Shown in pieces: positions 34,915-45,144 of a stretch of 64,000 nucleotides of DNA. The stretch covers positions 310,001-374,000 of the forward strand of contig QYRS01000007.1 in the NCBI GenBank assembly GCA_006503535.1. The letters are read 5' to 3'. A program made the translations under genes and the position numbers. Every line of letters begins with the position of its first letter. Within the stretch, counting starts at the first letter, position 1. A model generated the notes under the pieces. It was not told the origin of the DNA, ran no database searches, and saw only the letters and a program-made list of their open reading frames with translations. This DNA is from Arthrinium phaeospermum. Lineage: Eukaryota; Ascomycota; Sordariomycetes; Amphisphaeriales; Apiosporaceae.

Positions 34915-36414
34915 CATGGACTTCTGACTGCATTGTATAGAGTAATGTATACAACAGGCAGTTGAAGAAATTGCAGCTTGCTTTAGGGGGATTCAGAAAA
35001 CGCAAGAGGGTTTCTGATGGATCATAATGAGTACTGCCCGGTTTTAGAATTTGCAGGAACAGAGTCGCTCCGGACGTCTGTAGCTTTGCCCAAAATTTGT
35101 ATGACAGGGAATTTGGCATGACCGGATACGGTTGATTGGGACAGGGCCGCGATATAGCGCTTCGTTTGACCAAAGACATAAATGGATCATGAAGAGTCCA
35201 ATGGTGTAGGACACTGCGAGGTTCCTCGCTAAACGGCTCAGCGGTTTCATGCTGAGATACACTCTTAAAAGCCATCAATGATAGGTCACTCGAACGTTCT
35301 ACGTTGAACAAAAAGCAGGGTAAGATATGGCAACGCCCCGTCACACACATTCTACCATGTGATGCATTACGTGGCAGTCGCAAGGCTCGGCATTCGAAAA
35401 CAGATGCGGGGATGTAGGGATGTAAACCGAACACGGTTCAGCACCTCGCAGAGCCTCATCCAATTCTTCGAAATCGACTTCCAATTCTGCGAGCTGGATC
35501 TTGAGCACTCTGGATAATTTAGTACACCGAGACCCAACTGCGACGGGATCTGAAACCTCACAATATGTGACTGGCTGAGAGAACAGGTTAAGGATGCGTG
35601 ATGTATCTCCGTACCAAGCAAGGCATGGTGAAGCCAGTAATCTGGGATGCATTTGTGTTTGCATGGTTATGATTCGCTGCAACAAAACAACGAGACGGGG
35701 CAGAGGACGAGGGTCGATCACGGCTTAGTGCCGACAGTGATCGCCCCCTCGAAAGACAAAATCGATACCAGATATTGTTAATAAGAACGAGACTAAATGT
35801 CGTGATTGGCTGAGTAGGTATGCAGTCTGCATGCAACATAGAACAACTGCTACGCTGACAACTAAGCTGTTACTGTTGTACCTGTCAGGCAGGGGACTCG
35901 CGATGATACTCAGCATCTAGCACATCGCTTTTCCCTTCGTTTAACAAACGTATGACCTTCAACACACAAGAGCACATATGGTTATTCCAACGTATGAGTA
36001 AAATCCAAGATCCTGCCTGCACTCTATCGATGACTCCTATTCCAACGAGCTTCACGTCGCGAAACGTCCAACGGTTACTAGCTGCTGAACGAACAGTGTA
36101 TCAGCTGGATCGGGGCATTGACAGTTAAGTTGTGGTATCGCCAACGACTTGGAAGCCAAGGCCCCAGTCCCATTCCTGCGACCGGATTCATTGGAAGTAC
36201 TGAGGCTGAATGTCTCATGGTATCATACTAGATAATGCTAGGCCTTCAGTTTTGCCTGGACTGATAGGAGATACCAATCTGCAAGCGAAACACAAGCAAG
36301 CATGCTAGGCACAGGAACAGGCAGCACATTTGAAAGATATAGGAATCGATTGCGCATTGCTATTCGTGGCCCAATGACCCACAGGCCCTTAAATCTAAGA
36401 CGAGAGGGACCCTA
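34915..36414. other. Intergenic stretch right of the helicase relic
   Basis: Two minus-strand frames (34886-35434 and 35341-35721) lack recognisable motifs and have random-looking composition. This may be further decayed accessory DNA. Confidence 0.4.
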
Positions 36415-37830
36415 TTAGACCTTGTAGAAACAAAACGCCAAGTAAAAGTTGGCCACCTCCATCTCCTCAGGGGTGACCAGCAACGGACCGCCTCCTCTCT
36501 CGCGGACTCCCATGCGCTCACTAAGAGGCCCCAGTATGCGATCATCCTTCTCCGTCTCCCAGATCTCCTTGAAGCTCTGATGGTATTGCAGTTCGAGGTT
36601 GTAGTCTTCTGCCAGCGCACGGAACGCGGGCCAAGGGACCACATATTCCGGTACTTCTTCAACAGCTTCGCTCAGGAAGAAGCTGTACTTCCAGCCAAAG
36701 GGAGGCCGGAAGACACCGTCAGCCGGCGTCTTTCCGGGGAATCGCACTCTGTACATCTCATTGCCCCACTCTGCGGTCTCTTCTGCCTCGCCCTCTTCTT
36801 TGTCGTCAGACGATGGTGGTTCTCCGGTGGCCGCGCTGGCTTTCTTCTTCGCCATGCGTTCATTGAACTCAGTGACTCGCTCTCCGATAATATCGGAGTT
36901 GGGAATACAACCCAGGAAGCGGCCGCCCTTCTTCAGCGAATTGGAGACGTTCTCCAGCATTCTGCGAGCTTTCTCTTCGGTCTCGAAGGCGTAGTGCATG
37001 CAGAACATCATGCTGACAATGTCGAAACCTCCCTGCGACGGCGGCCCAAAGCCAACCTTTTGAATGACATCGATATCGCCAAGTGAAGTACCGAAGCAGT
37101 CTTTGACGTGAAAGAATGCGTCGTACAGCCGTTGTGGACGCCCGCCTCTGTGACCGCCTCTGCCGCCTCTGCCACCACCACCGCGACTACTCATATTCCG
37201 ATAACGGTCTTCGGCCTGATCAATGGAGACTTCTGCTGGATCGAGGCCGACATACAAGGCGACGTTCTGGGGTGCTTGTTGCCATTTGCCAAGATCGCCT
37301 CCCTTGCCACAGCCAATGTCAAGCACTAGCAGGTCTTTGCCAGCGACGCCAGCAAGATCGCGCCCGTGCTCGTGCGCGCCTGGTGTATGATCCTCGTCGG
37401 GGGAGAACTTCTGGATGATGGTGCTCTTGACCCAATTGTTAAACACACGTAGGCCCTTGATGTTGCTGTCCTTCTTTCTCCAGTCGCGGCCACGCTCGGG
37501 GACGGCATTGTAATGTTGTCTGACGACATCGTTGATGGCACCACGCGCAGTCTGGGCAGCAGCAGCGGCAGCTTCTCTCTCGCGTTCGGCTTGTCGGTGC
37601 TTGATCTCGTCAATCTGGGCTTGTGTCATACGAGCCCCACGCCCGGGTCTCTTTTGCTTGCGCGGCGCAGGGTCCGAAGGCGACCGTGACCGTTGGCGCT
37701 TCTTGGCCGGCTGTAGTTTTCTGGCGTCAAAGGGTTCGGGCTGTGCGTCGTCATTGTCGCGCTCATCGCCTCCGCGACGGGTGTTGTTGCTGCTGCTTTC
37801 GCGAGCAGGAGATCTCTCGTCGCTGCCCAT
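36415..37830 (-). CDS. abd1: mRNA cap guanine-N7 methyltransferase (471 aa)
   Basis: Transfers a methyl group from SAM to N7 of the cap guanosine of nascent mRNA; nuclear and essential in yeast (Abd1). Single exon, ATG at 37830. A basic, disordered N-terminus of about 100 residues carries KKRQRSRSPS. The conserved core begins DWRKKDSNIKGLRVFNNWVK. The SAM motif is LLVLDIGCGKGGDLGKW (167-183). Other conserved parts are FDIVSMMFCMHYAFETEEKA, GGRFLGCIPNSD and PFGWKYSFFLSEAVEEVPEY. The C-terminus FYLAFCFYKV is typical. An RGG-rich insertion lies at about 216-231, between VSIDQAEDRY and the next core strand. The gene is divergent from rpn7. Confidence 0.96.
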   Translation of the reverse strand: MGSDERSPARESSSNNTRRGGDERDNDDAQPEPFDARKLQPAKKRQRSRSPSDPAPRKQKRPGRGARMTQAQIDEIKHRQAEREREAAAAAAQTARGAINDVVRQHYNAVPERGRDWRKKDSNIKGLRVFNNWVKSTIIQKFSPDEDHTPGAHEHGRDLAGVAGKDLLVLDIGCGKGGDLGKWQQAPQNVALYVGLDPAEVSIDQAEDRYRNMSSRGGGGRGGRGGHRGGRPQRLYDAFFHVKDCFGTSLGDIDVIQKVGFGPPSQGGFDIVSMMFCMHYAFETEEKARRMLENVSNSLKKGGRFLGCIPNSDIIGERVTEFNERMAKKKASAATGEPPSSDDKEEGEAEETAEWGNEMYRVRFPGKTPADGVFRPPFGWKYSFFLSEAVEEVPEYVVPWPAFRALAEDYNLELQYHQSFKEIWETEKDDRILGPLSERMGVRERGGGPLLVTPEEMEVANFYLAFCFYKV

Positions 37831-38519
37831 TGTGGAATAGGCTGACGGAGTGAGAGGTCAGTGTGGTTGTGGTGTCGTGCGGTTGAATGGGTAAAGATGA
37901 TGAATAATCCTTCAACGAAATGGTCTGGCCTGGGGAATGCGATTGAAGAGATCAAAGTGTTAGTAAGTAGAATGGAACGTTATGCGAGTCGCGAAAAGAG
38001 AACGATTGATGGAAGGAAAGCTGCACCCCGGAATGCTTCCACTATTACCTTTCCCTGACGCTAAATGGCATGTCCCATACAAGCAGACAAGGTCACTGCA
38101 GAAGTCACTGGCTCAGGACTGGCTCTGGTGTCTTTAGCTGTGGATCATCGGACAATGAGAGGCGGTACGTACCTGAGGCTCAAGATCCGGCCCGCCAGAG
38201 CTCAGTGAATTGATTTAATTGGCTGGTTGCTCAGTGGCATTACGCGAGCTGTCTGCCGCCTTGCACCTTCCCGCAGCAGCTGTTGCGAACGAACCGCTAG
38301 AACCACCATCATCTGTACGAGGCTGGCAAACAGCTTTGGGGAACCATTCATTTCATCACCAACAACCTCCGGTTTATTACACTCTCCCTCACTCTCTCCG
38401 ATTGTTAACTGCGACAGTCGTAAATTCCGTCTCGTTGCATTCAGGATACCGACTAAAGTCTTGTATCCTTTCGACTTCCGCCCCTCAACAAGCGACTTTC
38501 GTCATCAACCGCCGCCACC
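37831..38519. other. Divergent promoter region of abd1 and rpn7
   Basis: 689 bases between start codons of two housekeeping genes. The right end is a strong Kozak context (gccgccaccATGG) for rpn7. No other gene is seen. Confidence 0.6.
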
Positions 38520-40121
38520 ATGGGCTCCGATCCGCAGTACGCCAAATGGCCTCTGCTGCCGCTGGCCCAGCACGTCTTCACCCTCACAAACTCATACGCC
38601 ACCCGCCCTGCCCAACAGTCCTCCATCAAGAGCCTGCAAGATGCCATCAACGAGCACAAGATGGCCCCGCTATACAAATACCTGGCCCACCCGACCGAAG
38701 GCATCCTGAACCTGGCCGGCGAGGGAAGTGCTTCATCCGCACCCCAGAAGCCCGTCAGCCGGAAGCCCAGCACCGCCGGTATGCTCGCCAACAAGTCTGC
38801 TACCGGTGCAAGCTTACCGTGGGACGAGGAGGTTTACAACAAGCTGAAGGCCGAGAACGACAAGGAGCTCGAGGCCTTCCAGAAAGAGGAGGACGACGCA
38901 GTTGAACAGGCTGGCGATACGGAGATCATGGCCGCGAGGGGGAAGCGTGCCGAGTACTTCGCCAAGATCGGTGACAAGGTTCGCCTACCTTGCCCCGATT
39001 CTGCTGTCGTGTGATCATATATGCTGACCATTTGTGTAGGATAAAGCGATAACAGCGTACGAGGATCTCTCTGAGAAGACCGGTATCCTTGGCACCAAGA
39101 TCGATATCGTCCTCGCCATAATTCGCCTGGGTCTATTCTACGGCGACAAGGTCCTTGTGAAGAAGCACGTTGCAAGAGCGAAGGCATTGGTCGAGAGCGG
39201 AGGTGATTGGGACCGCCGGAACCGCCTCAAGGCCTACGAGGGCCTGCACCTTCTGACTGTCCGATCCTACAACCTTGCGGCCCCCCTGCTGCTGGACTCG
39301 CTGTCCACCTTCACCTCGTACGAGCTTTGCACATACTCCAACCTGGTGGTATACTCCGTCCTCGCCGGTTCAGTGTCCCTGAAGCGCGTGGACTTCAAGA
39401 GCAAGGTCGTCGATGCTCCCGAGATCAAGGCCATCCTCGGCGCCGATGGCGACGACAAGCTGATGGCGCTCTCCGGTGCCATCTCCGCCGGCCCCGGTGC
39501 AGAGGACGCTGAGATGACGGACGCTAAGGCCGAATCCGCCAGGGAAGCGCCTAAGGGCACCACCGTGGTCAACCTGACTACGCTGGGCACCGGCTCTGAC
39601 CAGCCCGAGAGCGAGATGGCCGTTGACTTCTCGCCTCTGGCTCAGCTGGTAAATAGCTTGTACACCGGTCACTACAAGCTGTTCTTCCAGGCATTGGCGC
39701 ACGTCGAGGAGCAGTTCTTGACCCAAGACCGCTACCTGCACGAGCATAAGAACTGGTTCATCCGGGAGATGCGTCTCCGCGCGTACCAGCAGCTCTTGCA
39801 AAGTTACCGCGTGGTCGGCCTGGAGAGCATGGCGAACGACTTTGGCGTAACTGTCGATTTCTTGGACCGGTATGTACAATGAGCTCATGATTTCCTGGCA
39901 ATATACTTACAGTTTCATCTAGTGATCTCGCCAAGTTCATTGCAGGTGGCCGCATTCCTTGCACCATTGACCGCGTGACGGGCAAGGGCATCATCGAGAC
40001 CAACCGCCCCGATGACAAGAACAAGCAGTACCAGGATGTCGTCAAGCAGGGTGATCAGCTTATTACCAAGCTGCAGAAGTACGGCCAGGCCGTCCGGCTC
40101 CGAGGTAGCGAGAGGGCATAA
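38520..40121 (+). CDS. rpn7: 26S proteasome regulatory subunit Rpn7 (PSMD6), 495 aa
   Basis: Subunit of the lid of the 19S regulatory particle. Exons 38520-38978, 39040-39869 and 39923-40121. The N-terminal helical repeats begin PQYAKWPLLPLAQHVFTL. The central block KIDIVLAIIRLGLFYGD is followed by VARAKALVESGGDWDRRNRL. The PCI domain runs from YKLFFQALAHVEEQFLTQD to LAKFIAGGRIPCTIDRVTGK. The C-terminus DQLITKLQKYGQAVRLRG is typical. A variable acidic/Ala loop (GPGAEDAEMTDAKAESARE) is inserted before the PCI domain. Intron 1 uses an uncommon donor, GTTCGC. The gene is convergent with the aminotransferase gene. Confidence 0.96.
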
Positions 40122-40514
40122 ACTTTGTCTCGCGATTACAACTCTGCTTTTTCCGGATTGGAGACGGGAGCATTGGCGTATATGCTAATAAAAGATGTGT
40201 ACCATTACTGAGATAGACGACGACGCTCAAAGAGATACATCATGATGAATGAAAAATGACTTTTGAGTGGTGATTTCCTGTGTAAATTCAAGTGTCCTTA
40301 CATGATCTACGAATCTACCCGTAAACCATGTCGCCTCTATAGATGCAACCTAGACTATCTATCTAAATATGAACCGTTACGATGCTCGAACAGGCACTGA
40401 CTTTTTACCAACTCACGCAGACCGCTGCGCTATATGGTGTTCTCATGAATTTTCTTTGGGAAATCAACGCGACCCTCTTATTTATCCTGGCAAATTTAGC
40501 AGCTCCGGAGAAGT
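40122..40514. other. Convergent 3' region rpn7/alanine aminotransferase
   Basis: 393 bases between two stop codons. It holds AATAAAAG-like sequence at about 40188 and no gene. Confidence 0.6.
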
Positions 40515-42046
40515 TCATCGGAACTCGTCCATGAACTCCTGGTGGAACTTCTGGATGCTGCCAACCCACTCGGTGCCGGGGGCCAAGAAGGTGGTGCGGA
40601 AGTGCAGGGAGCCCTCCTTCTGGCCGAAGCCGGAGCCGGGCACGACGCAGACGCCGGTGGCCTCGAGCATGCGCATGCAGTAGAACTCGTCGGCCTCGCG
40701 GCCCTCCTTCTTGGCGGCCTCGGCGGCCTTGGCGGGCAGCTGGATGGTGGGGAAGAGGTACATGGAGCCCTGGGGCTCGCCGCACTCGACGCCCTCCATG
40801 TGCTGGAAGGCGTCGTAGAGGGCAAAGGCGCGCTTCTTGAGGCCCTCGAAGATGCCCGTGTACTCCTGGTTGTAGAGCTCAAACGAAGGGTCGCCCCTCT
40901 TAGGCGGGTTGACCATGAGCTCGACGAGGCACTGGCCAACGACGGGGGCGCAGAGGGTGATGGAGACGAACTTGTAGATCTCGGCCTCGACCTCGGGCTC
41001 GAAGCCGATGAGCTCAAAGTAGCCGCCGCGGTGGCCGCACTCACCCACCATGCCTTTGGAGACGGAGTGCAGCGAGGCCAGCTCGACGCTCTGGTACTGA
41101 CCGGGGTTCTCCTTCTGCAGCTTCAGGAGGGAGGAGCGGAACGAGTGGAAGGTGCCCTTGAAGACGTTGGTCTGGTAGACCTCGTCGGCCATAACGACGA
41201 GCTGCTCCTGGTCGGCGAATTTGATGACGGAGCTCACGTCCTGCTCGGACAGCGAGGCGCCCGTGGGGTTGCCCGGGTTGATGATGACGATGGCGCGCAC
41301 ATCGATGCCGTCCTTCTTGGCCTTCTCGTAGGACTCCTTGATGGTCTCGAGGGAGGTGCCCCAGTTGGCGTGCTCGTCGAGGTAGTAGGGGACGCAGGTG
41401 GCGTTCAGCACGGAGAGCGACGCGGTGTAGAGCGGGTATTGCGGGATGGGGACGAGGATGCCGGTCTTGGGGCCGGCGCAAATGATGTTCAGGAGGGTGT
41501 TGACTCCGGAGGATGCACCGCCCGAAAGGTAAATGTGGGACGGATCGGCGGCAAAGCCATCTCGCTCTGGATCGGGCAGGTTATATTAGTCAACCAAACC
41601 AACCACTGACGTGCATGCATACGCGATTTGGCCGGGTCGGGAGAGAACTTACCCTCGAGGAATTTGGCGATGCTCTCCTTGATCGCGGGAACACCAGCGC
41701 TGGCGCTGTAAGCACCGACGCTGCCGACATGGCTCAGCAACGACTCGGCGCGCTCAATGACGTCCGACTTGTAGCCCAGGTGCTCGGTCAGGACCTCCTT
41801 CTTCTCCAGAAGGAGCGGGTTCTCGAGCAGACTCAGGACCTGGCGGAAGAAGGTGATGGGCTTCTGGTCGAGCTGTTGCGGGTTGCCGATGTTGGCGCTG
41901 ATGACCTGCTGGAAGGGCAGGTCCTTGGTCTCGCCCTTGCGGATCTTGGCGCGGTACTCCTCGGACTTGACGGCCAGCTCGCCGCGGACGGCGTACTTGG
42001 CCTCGACCACATTCGGGTTGATGTTGTTGATGTTGAGCCGAGTCAT
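40515..42046 (-). CDS. Alanine aminotransferase (481 aa from first ATG)
   Basis: PLP enzyme interconverting alanine plus 2-oxoglutarate and pyruvate plus glutamate. Exons 41653-42046 and 40515-41566. N-terminal signature NPNVVEAKYAVRGELAVKS, then QVISANIGNPQQLDQKPITF. Later come HIYLSGGASSGVNTLL, AIVIINPGNPTGASLS and ADEVYQTNVF. SLHSVSKGMVGECGHRGGYF holds the PLP lysine. The C-terminus is GSLHFRTTFLAPGTEW... EFMDEF. Upstream of the ATG the frame stays open back to about 42175 and reads SRSPFGRHITRNFHGSISTS, which resembles a mitochondrial targeting peptide, but no in-frame ATG is present. A further 5' exon may exist. Confidence 0.95.
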
Positions 42047-44118
42047 GGCGGACGAGGTCGAGATACTGCCGTGGAAGTTTCGAGTGATGTGCCGGCCGAA
42101 AGGACTGCGTGAGGATGGAGGGGTAACAGATGAAAGTGACGATGGTGGGGAAGCTGGAGCGCAAAAAGTTGGTTAACAAATCTTTCCTCGCTCGCAGAAC
42201 GACTCGACGGGTATAGTAAAAATAACTGGGCTACAGAATGGGGCGCACTTGGGGACTAGCTGAGGGAAAAGAAGTCGGTCAATCCAGAAGGTGCACGCGA
42301 AGAAATGCCTCTCTCTGTTCTATATCCCCGATGCGATAATGACACGCGGTGACACAAACAAGGAGAGGAACAAGACCCCCCGCGATCTGCTGCATGATGA
42401 TCCTTCGCAATGGACGGGCGGCAGTTGGGATTCATTGGCAACGTCTCGTCCTTCTGCGACGGTGTACGAAAGCAGGCAAAAGGACGATACAGGGGTCATT
42501 GGATCGGGACCCTTGACCAAGAATGGTAGGGTGTGACCCGACCAGATCTGCCTTTACCGCGTTTCCATCGCCGCTTTGCCTTAGAGGGGAAGCACCAAGG
42601 AGGGGCACGAGCTTTGAACGAGCTGTTGGCCATGTGCGCTCTCGCTCGGTGAATCATCGAGTTCATAGGTCGGGTTGGCCGTGGGCTCCACGAGTTTGGC
42701 TTGTAAAACCGTGGAGCTGGGAGTTTGGCGGGTTCCGCCTAAGCTTTGTGCTGGTGTGTTTGGTGTGTGTCATAGGACTAGTGAGTGGCCATTTTGTGTT
42801 GTCGATGCCGAAACCGGATAGCCCAAGGTGAAGAAGGGATCTGATTTCTAGGGGTCTTTCTTCAGGCGGCGCGGCGGGCGTTTGTGGAGCTAAAGTTCGG
42901 GGGGCTTGGGGGGCTGGACGCATGGCAGGCATAATTATTCCCCTTCTGGGGCGAGGTGAGATGTGACCATCCCACCGCCCTCCAAACACCACCCACGTCA
43001 AATGCAAATGCACTGTCATGTCGACAGCAATCGGAAACTGAAAATGAGACGATTCAATTACCTGAAGTGTAAGAGCGCACCCCACGCTTCGGATCGGGCA
43101 GGCGGCATGTTTGCTTTCTCGGCCATGACGAAACGATGGCGGCAGCTGCTCGAGCTCGGCCACTTGTGGTAGCAGCCTGCGACCACATATTGTATGTCGC
43201 GACCATGCCGGGCAAGCAGAGCCCAAGTTCTGGTGACAGGTTGTAGTAGTATTCGGGAGAATTATCAGTCGACCGAGAAAATTTGAAAACAAATGAGAAC
43301 TTTGGTGTAAGTTTGCCAGCCAAGATGCCGATAGGTAAGATTGGCCCTGAAGGAAAAAAAAGCAATCAAAGAATTGGCTTTTCCTCCGCCTCCCCGTACT
43401 CCCAACCTTATCAATGCCTGCCACTCACTTTCATTTACCTACCTATGTGAGCCAATTGCCGTATGCCTGGCTGGCTCCAGGCCTAAAAACATAATGCGAG
43501 AGGTACATGGTGTGCAAGGGTATGTGGTCTTACTGGGGCGGCATACCTAGAACCGTTGCTTAGAACCGTCTTGTCCCACGTGGGCAGGATGCCTTGTCTG
43601 CAACAAGCAATAGCACAAGATGGCGGGTATCTCCAGTGCTTTAATCGGTGGACTGTTCTACTTGACTGCGAAGTCGACATCTACATCAGGTATATTAAGT
43701 ACAACATACGTACCCATAAGAGGAGGTTGGACAAACAAGAATACAGGGCAATCAGACGGTAACCTTTACATCAAGGTGATGCCGACATGCTGTGCAAAGT
43801 GGATTTAGCCGGACTTAAGCAACTGCAATCAACAACATACAACAAATCTTCGGTATTGCTCTTGCGCACACATCATATGGACGCATAGATCAATAGGAAT
43901 CGGGCTGGCTTTCTCCTTCTGTCTTTTCCTTGTGCAGAACATATTTCTCTTTTTCGTTATCTGGAAACTACATGAACAAAACAATAAACACTAGAACGCT
44001 TACCTCATGCTCCTTCTCTTTCTCCCCCTCTCCTTTTTTTTTTCCTTTTTTATACCATGCACGACCAAGGGGAAACAAGTCAACCGAGGAAACATCACAG
44101 ATACCTGACATCTAGCTC
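42047..44118. other. Intergenic stretch without a convincing gene
   Basis: The minus-strand frame 42663-43424 is long (253 codons) but low in recognisable motifs and Pro/His/Ser/Arg-rich in a way typical of chance frames. The right end includes a pyrimidine-rich run at about 44009-44050. Confidence 0.45.
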
Positions 44119-45144
44119 CTACCAAGTACTAGAGCTCGCTGTTCGTTGTGACGGGTCAACCATGGGCCCCAAGAGGCCAAGCGGAACCTGTGCCACTGGG
44201 GGGTATCTAGGGAATCCAAAGGCGGGAAGGTAATGCCTCAAGATGGGACGCGAAGCCCGATCGATTATCACCCAAACGATACCGGGGATGTATGATAACA
44301 CGAGCGTATGGAGGTCTTGGTAACGCTCACTGCCCACGCAGAATCTGAAGGAAAGGCCTTGTAGGACGAAAAAGAACACCACGACCTCGACCCATGCGAG
44401 GAAAATGATCTTGATCCACAGTAATATCGTCTGCTCATTCTTGTCCAAGGGGTTCATGAACCACATTTTGCTGCGTCCTGTCATCACCGTAATCGCCGCC
44501 CAGATCCGCAAGACCATGAGAACCGTATGAAAGACCACGACGAAGACTGCGGGCACAAGGATAAACCAAGGCCAGAGGCTTGAACGGAAAGAATCAATGC
44601 TTTTTGGTCTCATGCACTCGTCCAGCGCGGAGGATTGGGTCCATGGGAATATTTTGGCGACGAAAATAATCCTCTGGATTGGGATCGCCAGACCAATGCC
44701 TCTCCAGATGAGAAGGAAGCCGACGACAAGGATAATCTGAGCCTGGCTTGCTGGCTTCGACGGCGGTGGCGGCTCTGCAGGTGCAGGCTCGGAGTACGGA
44801 ACGAGGGGAACTGTCGGGCGGGGGCCTCTACGGAGTGGTTGAAGTTCGAAGGAGTCGCGCCGACGACCCCCCTGGGCATTGCTGAAGTTGTCTTTCCAAA
44901 ACTTTGTCATGAACAATACAGCCATCGCTATGGCTGGGACCCACACGACGGAGGTGGCCAGAATATAGGCCCAAACGCCGTAGAACTGCCGATAGTCCGG
45001 GTCAGTAGGTCGCTGCCATCTCGGTTCAAGAAAGTCGTCAGACCTAATGAGATATGTATTATTGATCTCGGAAGTCTTCAGGCTAGCCTCGGTGCCATTG
45101 TACGTGTTATTGCTCAGGAGCTCGACCACAACGTAGCCGTCCAT
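44119..45144 (-). CDS. Multi-pass membrane protein of unknown function (341 aa)
   Basis: The ATG at 45144 (MDGYVVVELLSNNTYNG) is preferred; the frame is open to an ATG at 45369, but the added part looks like leader. The N-terminus has several N-x-T/S sites, suggesting an exposed segment. Four to five hydrophobic helices follow: WAYILATSVVWVPAIAMAVL, IILVVGFLLIWRGIGLAIPI, FILVPAVFVVVFHTVLMVL, LLWIKIIFLAWVEVVVFFFV and a weaker LVLSYIPGIVWVIID. A Pro-rich cytosolic-type loop (PAPAEPPPPSKP) separates helices 1 and 2. I do not recognise the family. It lies 2.5 kb from the hydrolase gene and reads away from it, so membership in the polyketide locus is doubtful. Confidence 0.7.
   Translation of the reverse strand: MDGYVVVELLSNNTYNGTEASLKTSEINNTYLIRSDDFLEPRWQRPTDPDYRQFYGVWAYILATSVVWVPAIAMAVLFMTKFWKDNFSNAQGGRRRDSFELQPLRRGPRPTVPLVPYSEPAPAEPPPPSKPASQAQIILVVGFLLIWRGIGLAIPIQRIIFVAKIFPWTQSSALDECMRPKSIDSFRSSLWPWFILVPAVFVVVFHTVLMVLRIWAAITVMTGRSKMWFMNPLDKNEQTILLWIKIIFLAWVEVVVFFFVLQGLSFRFCVGSERYQDLHTLVLSYIPGIVWVIIDRASRPILRHYLPAFGFPRYPPVAQVPLGLLGPMVDPSQRTASSSTW

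Noticed and set aside
42663..43424. 253-codon minus-strand open frame
   Set aside because: No motif, composition typical of chance frames in GC-rich DNA, and no splice partner.
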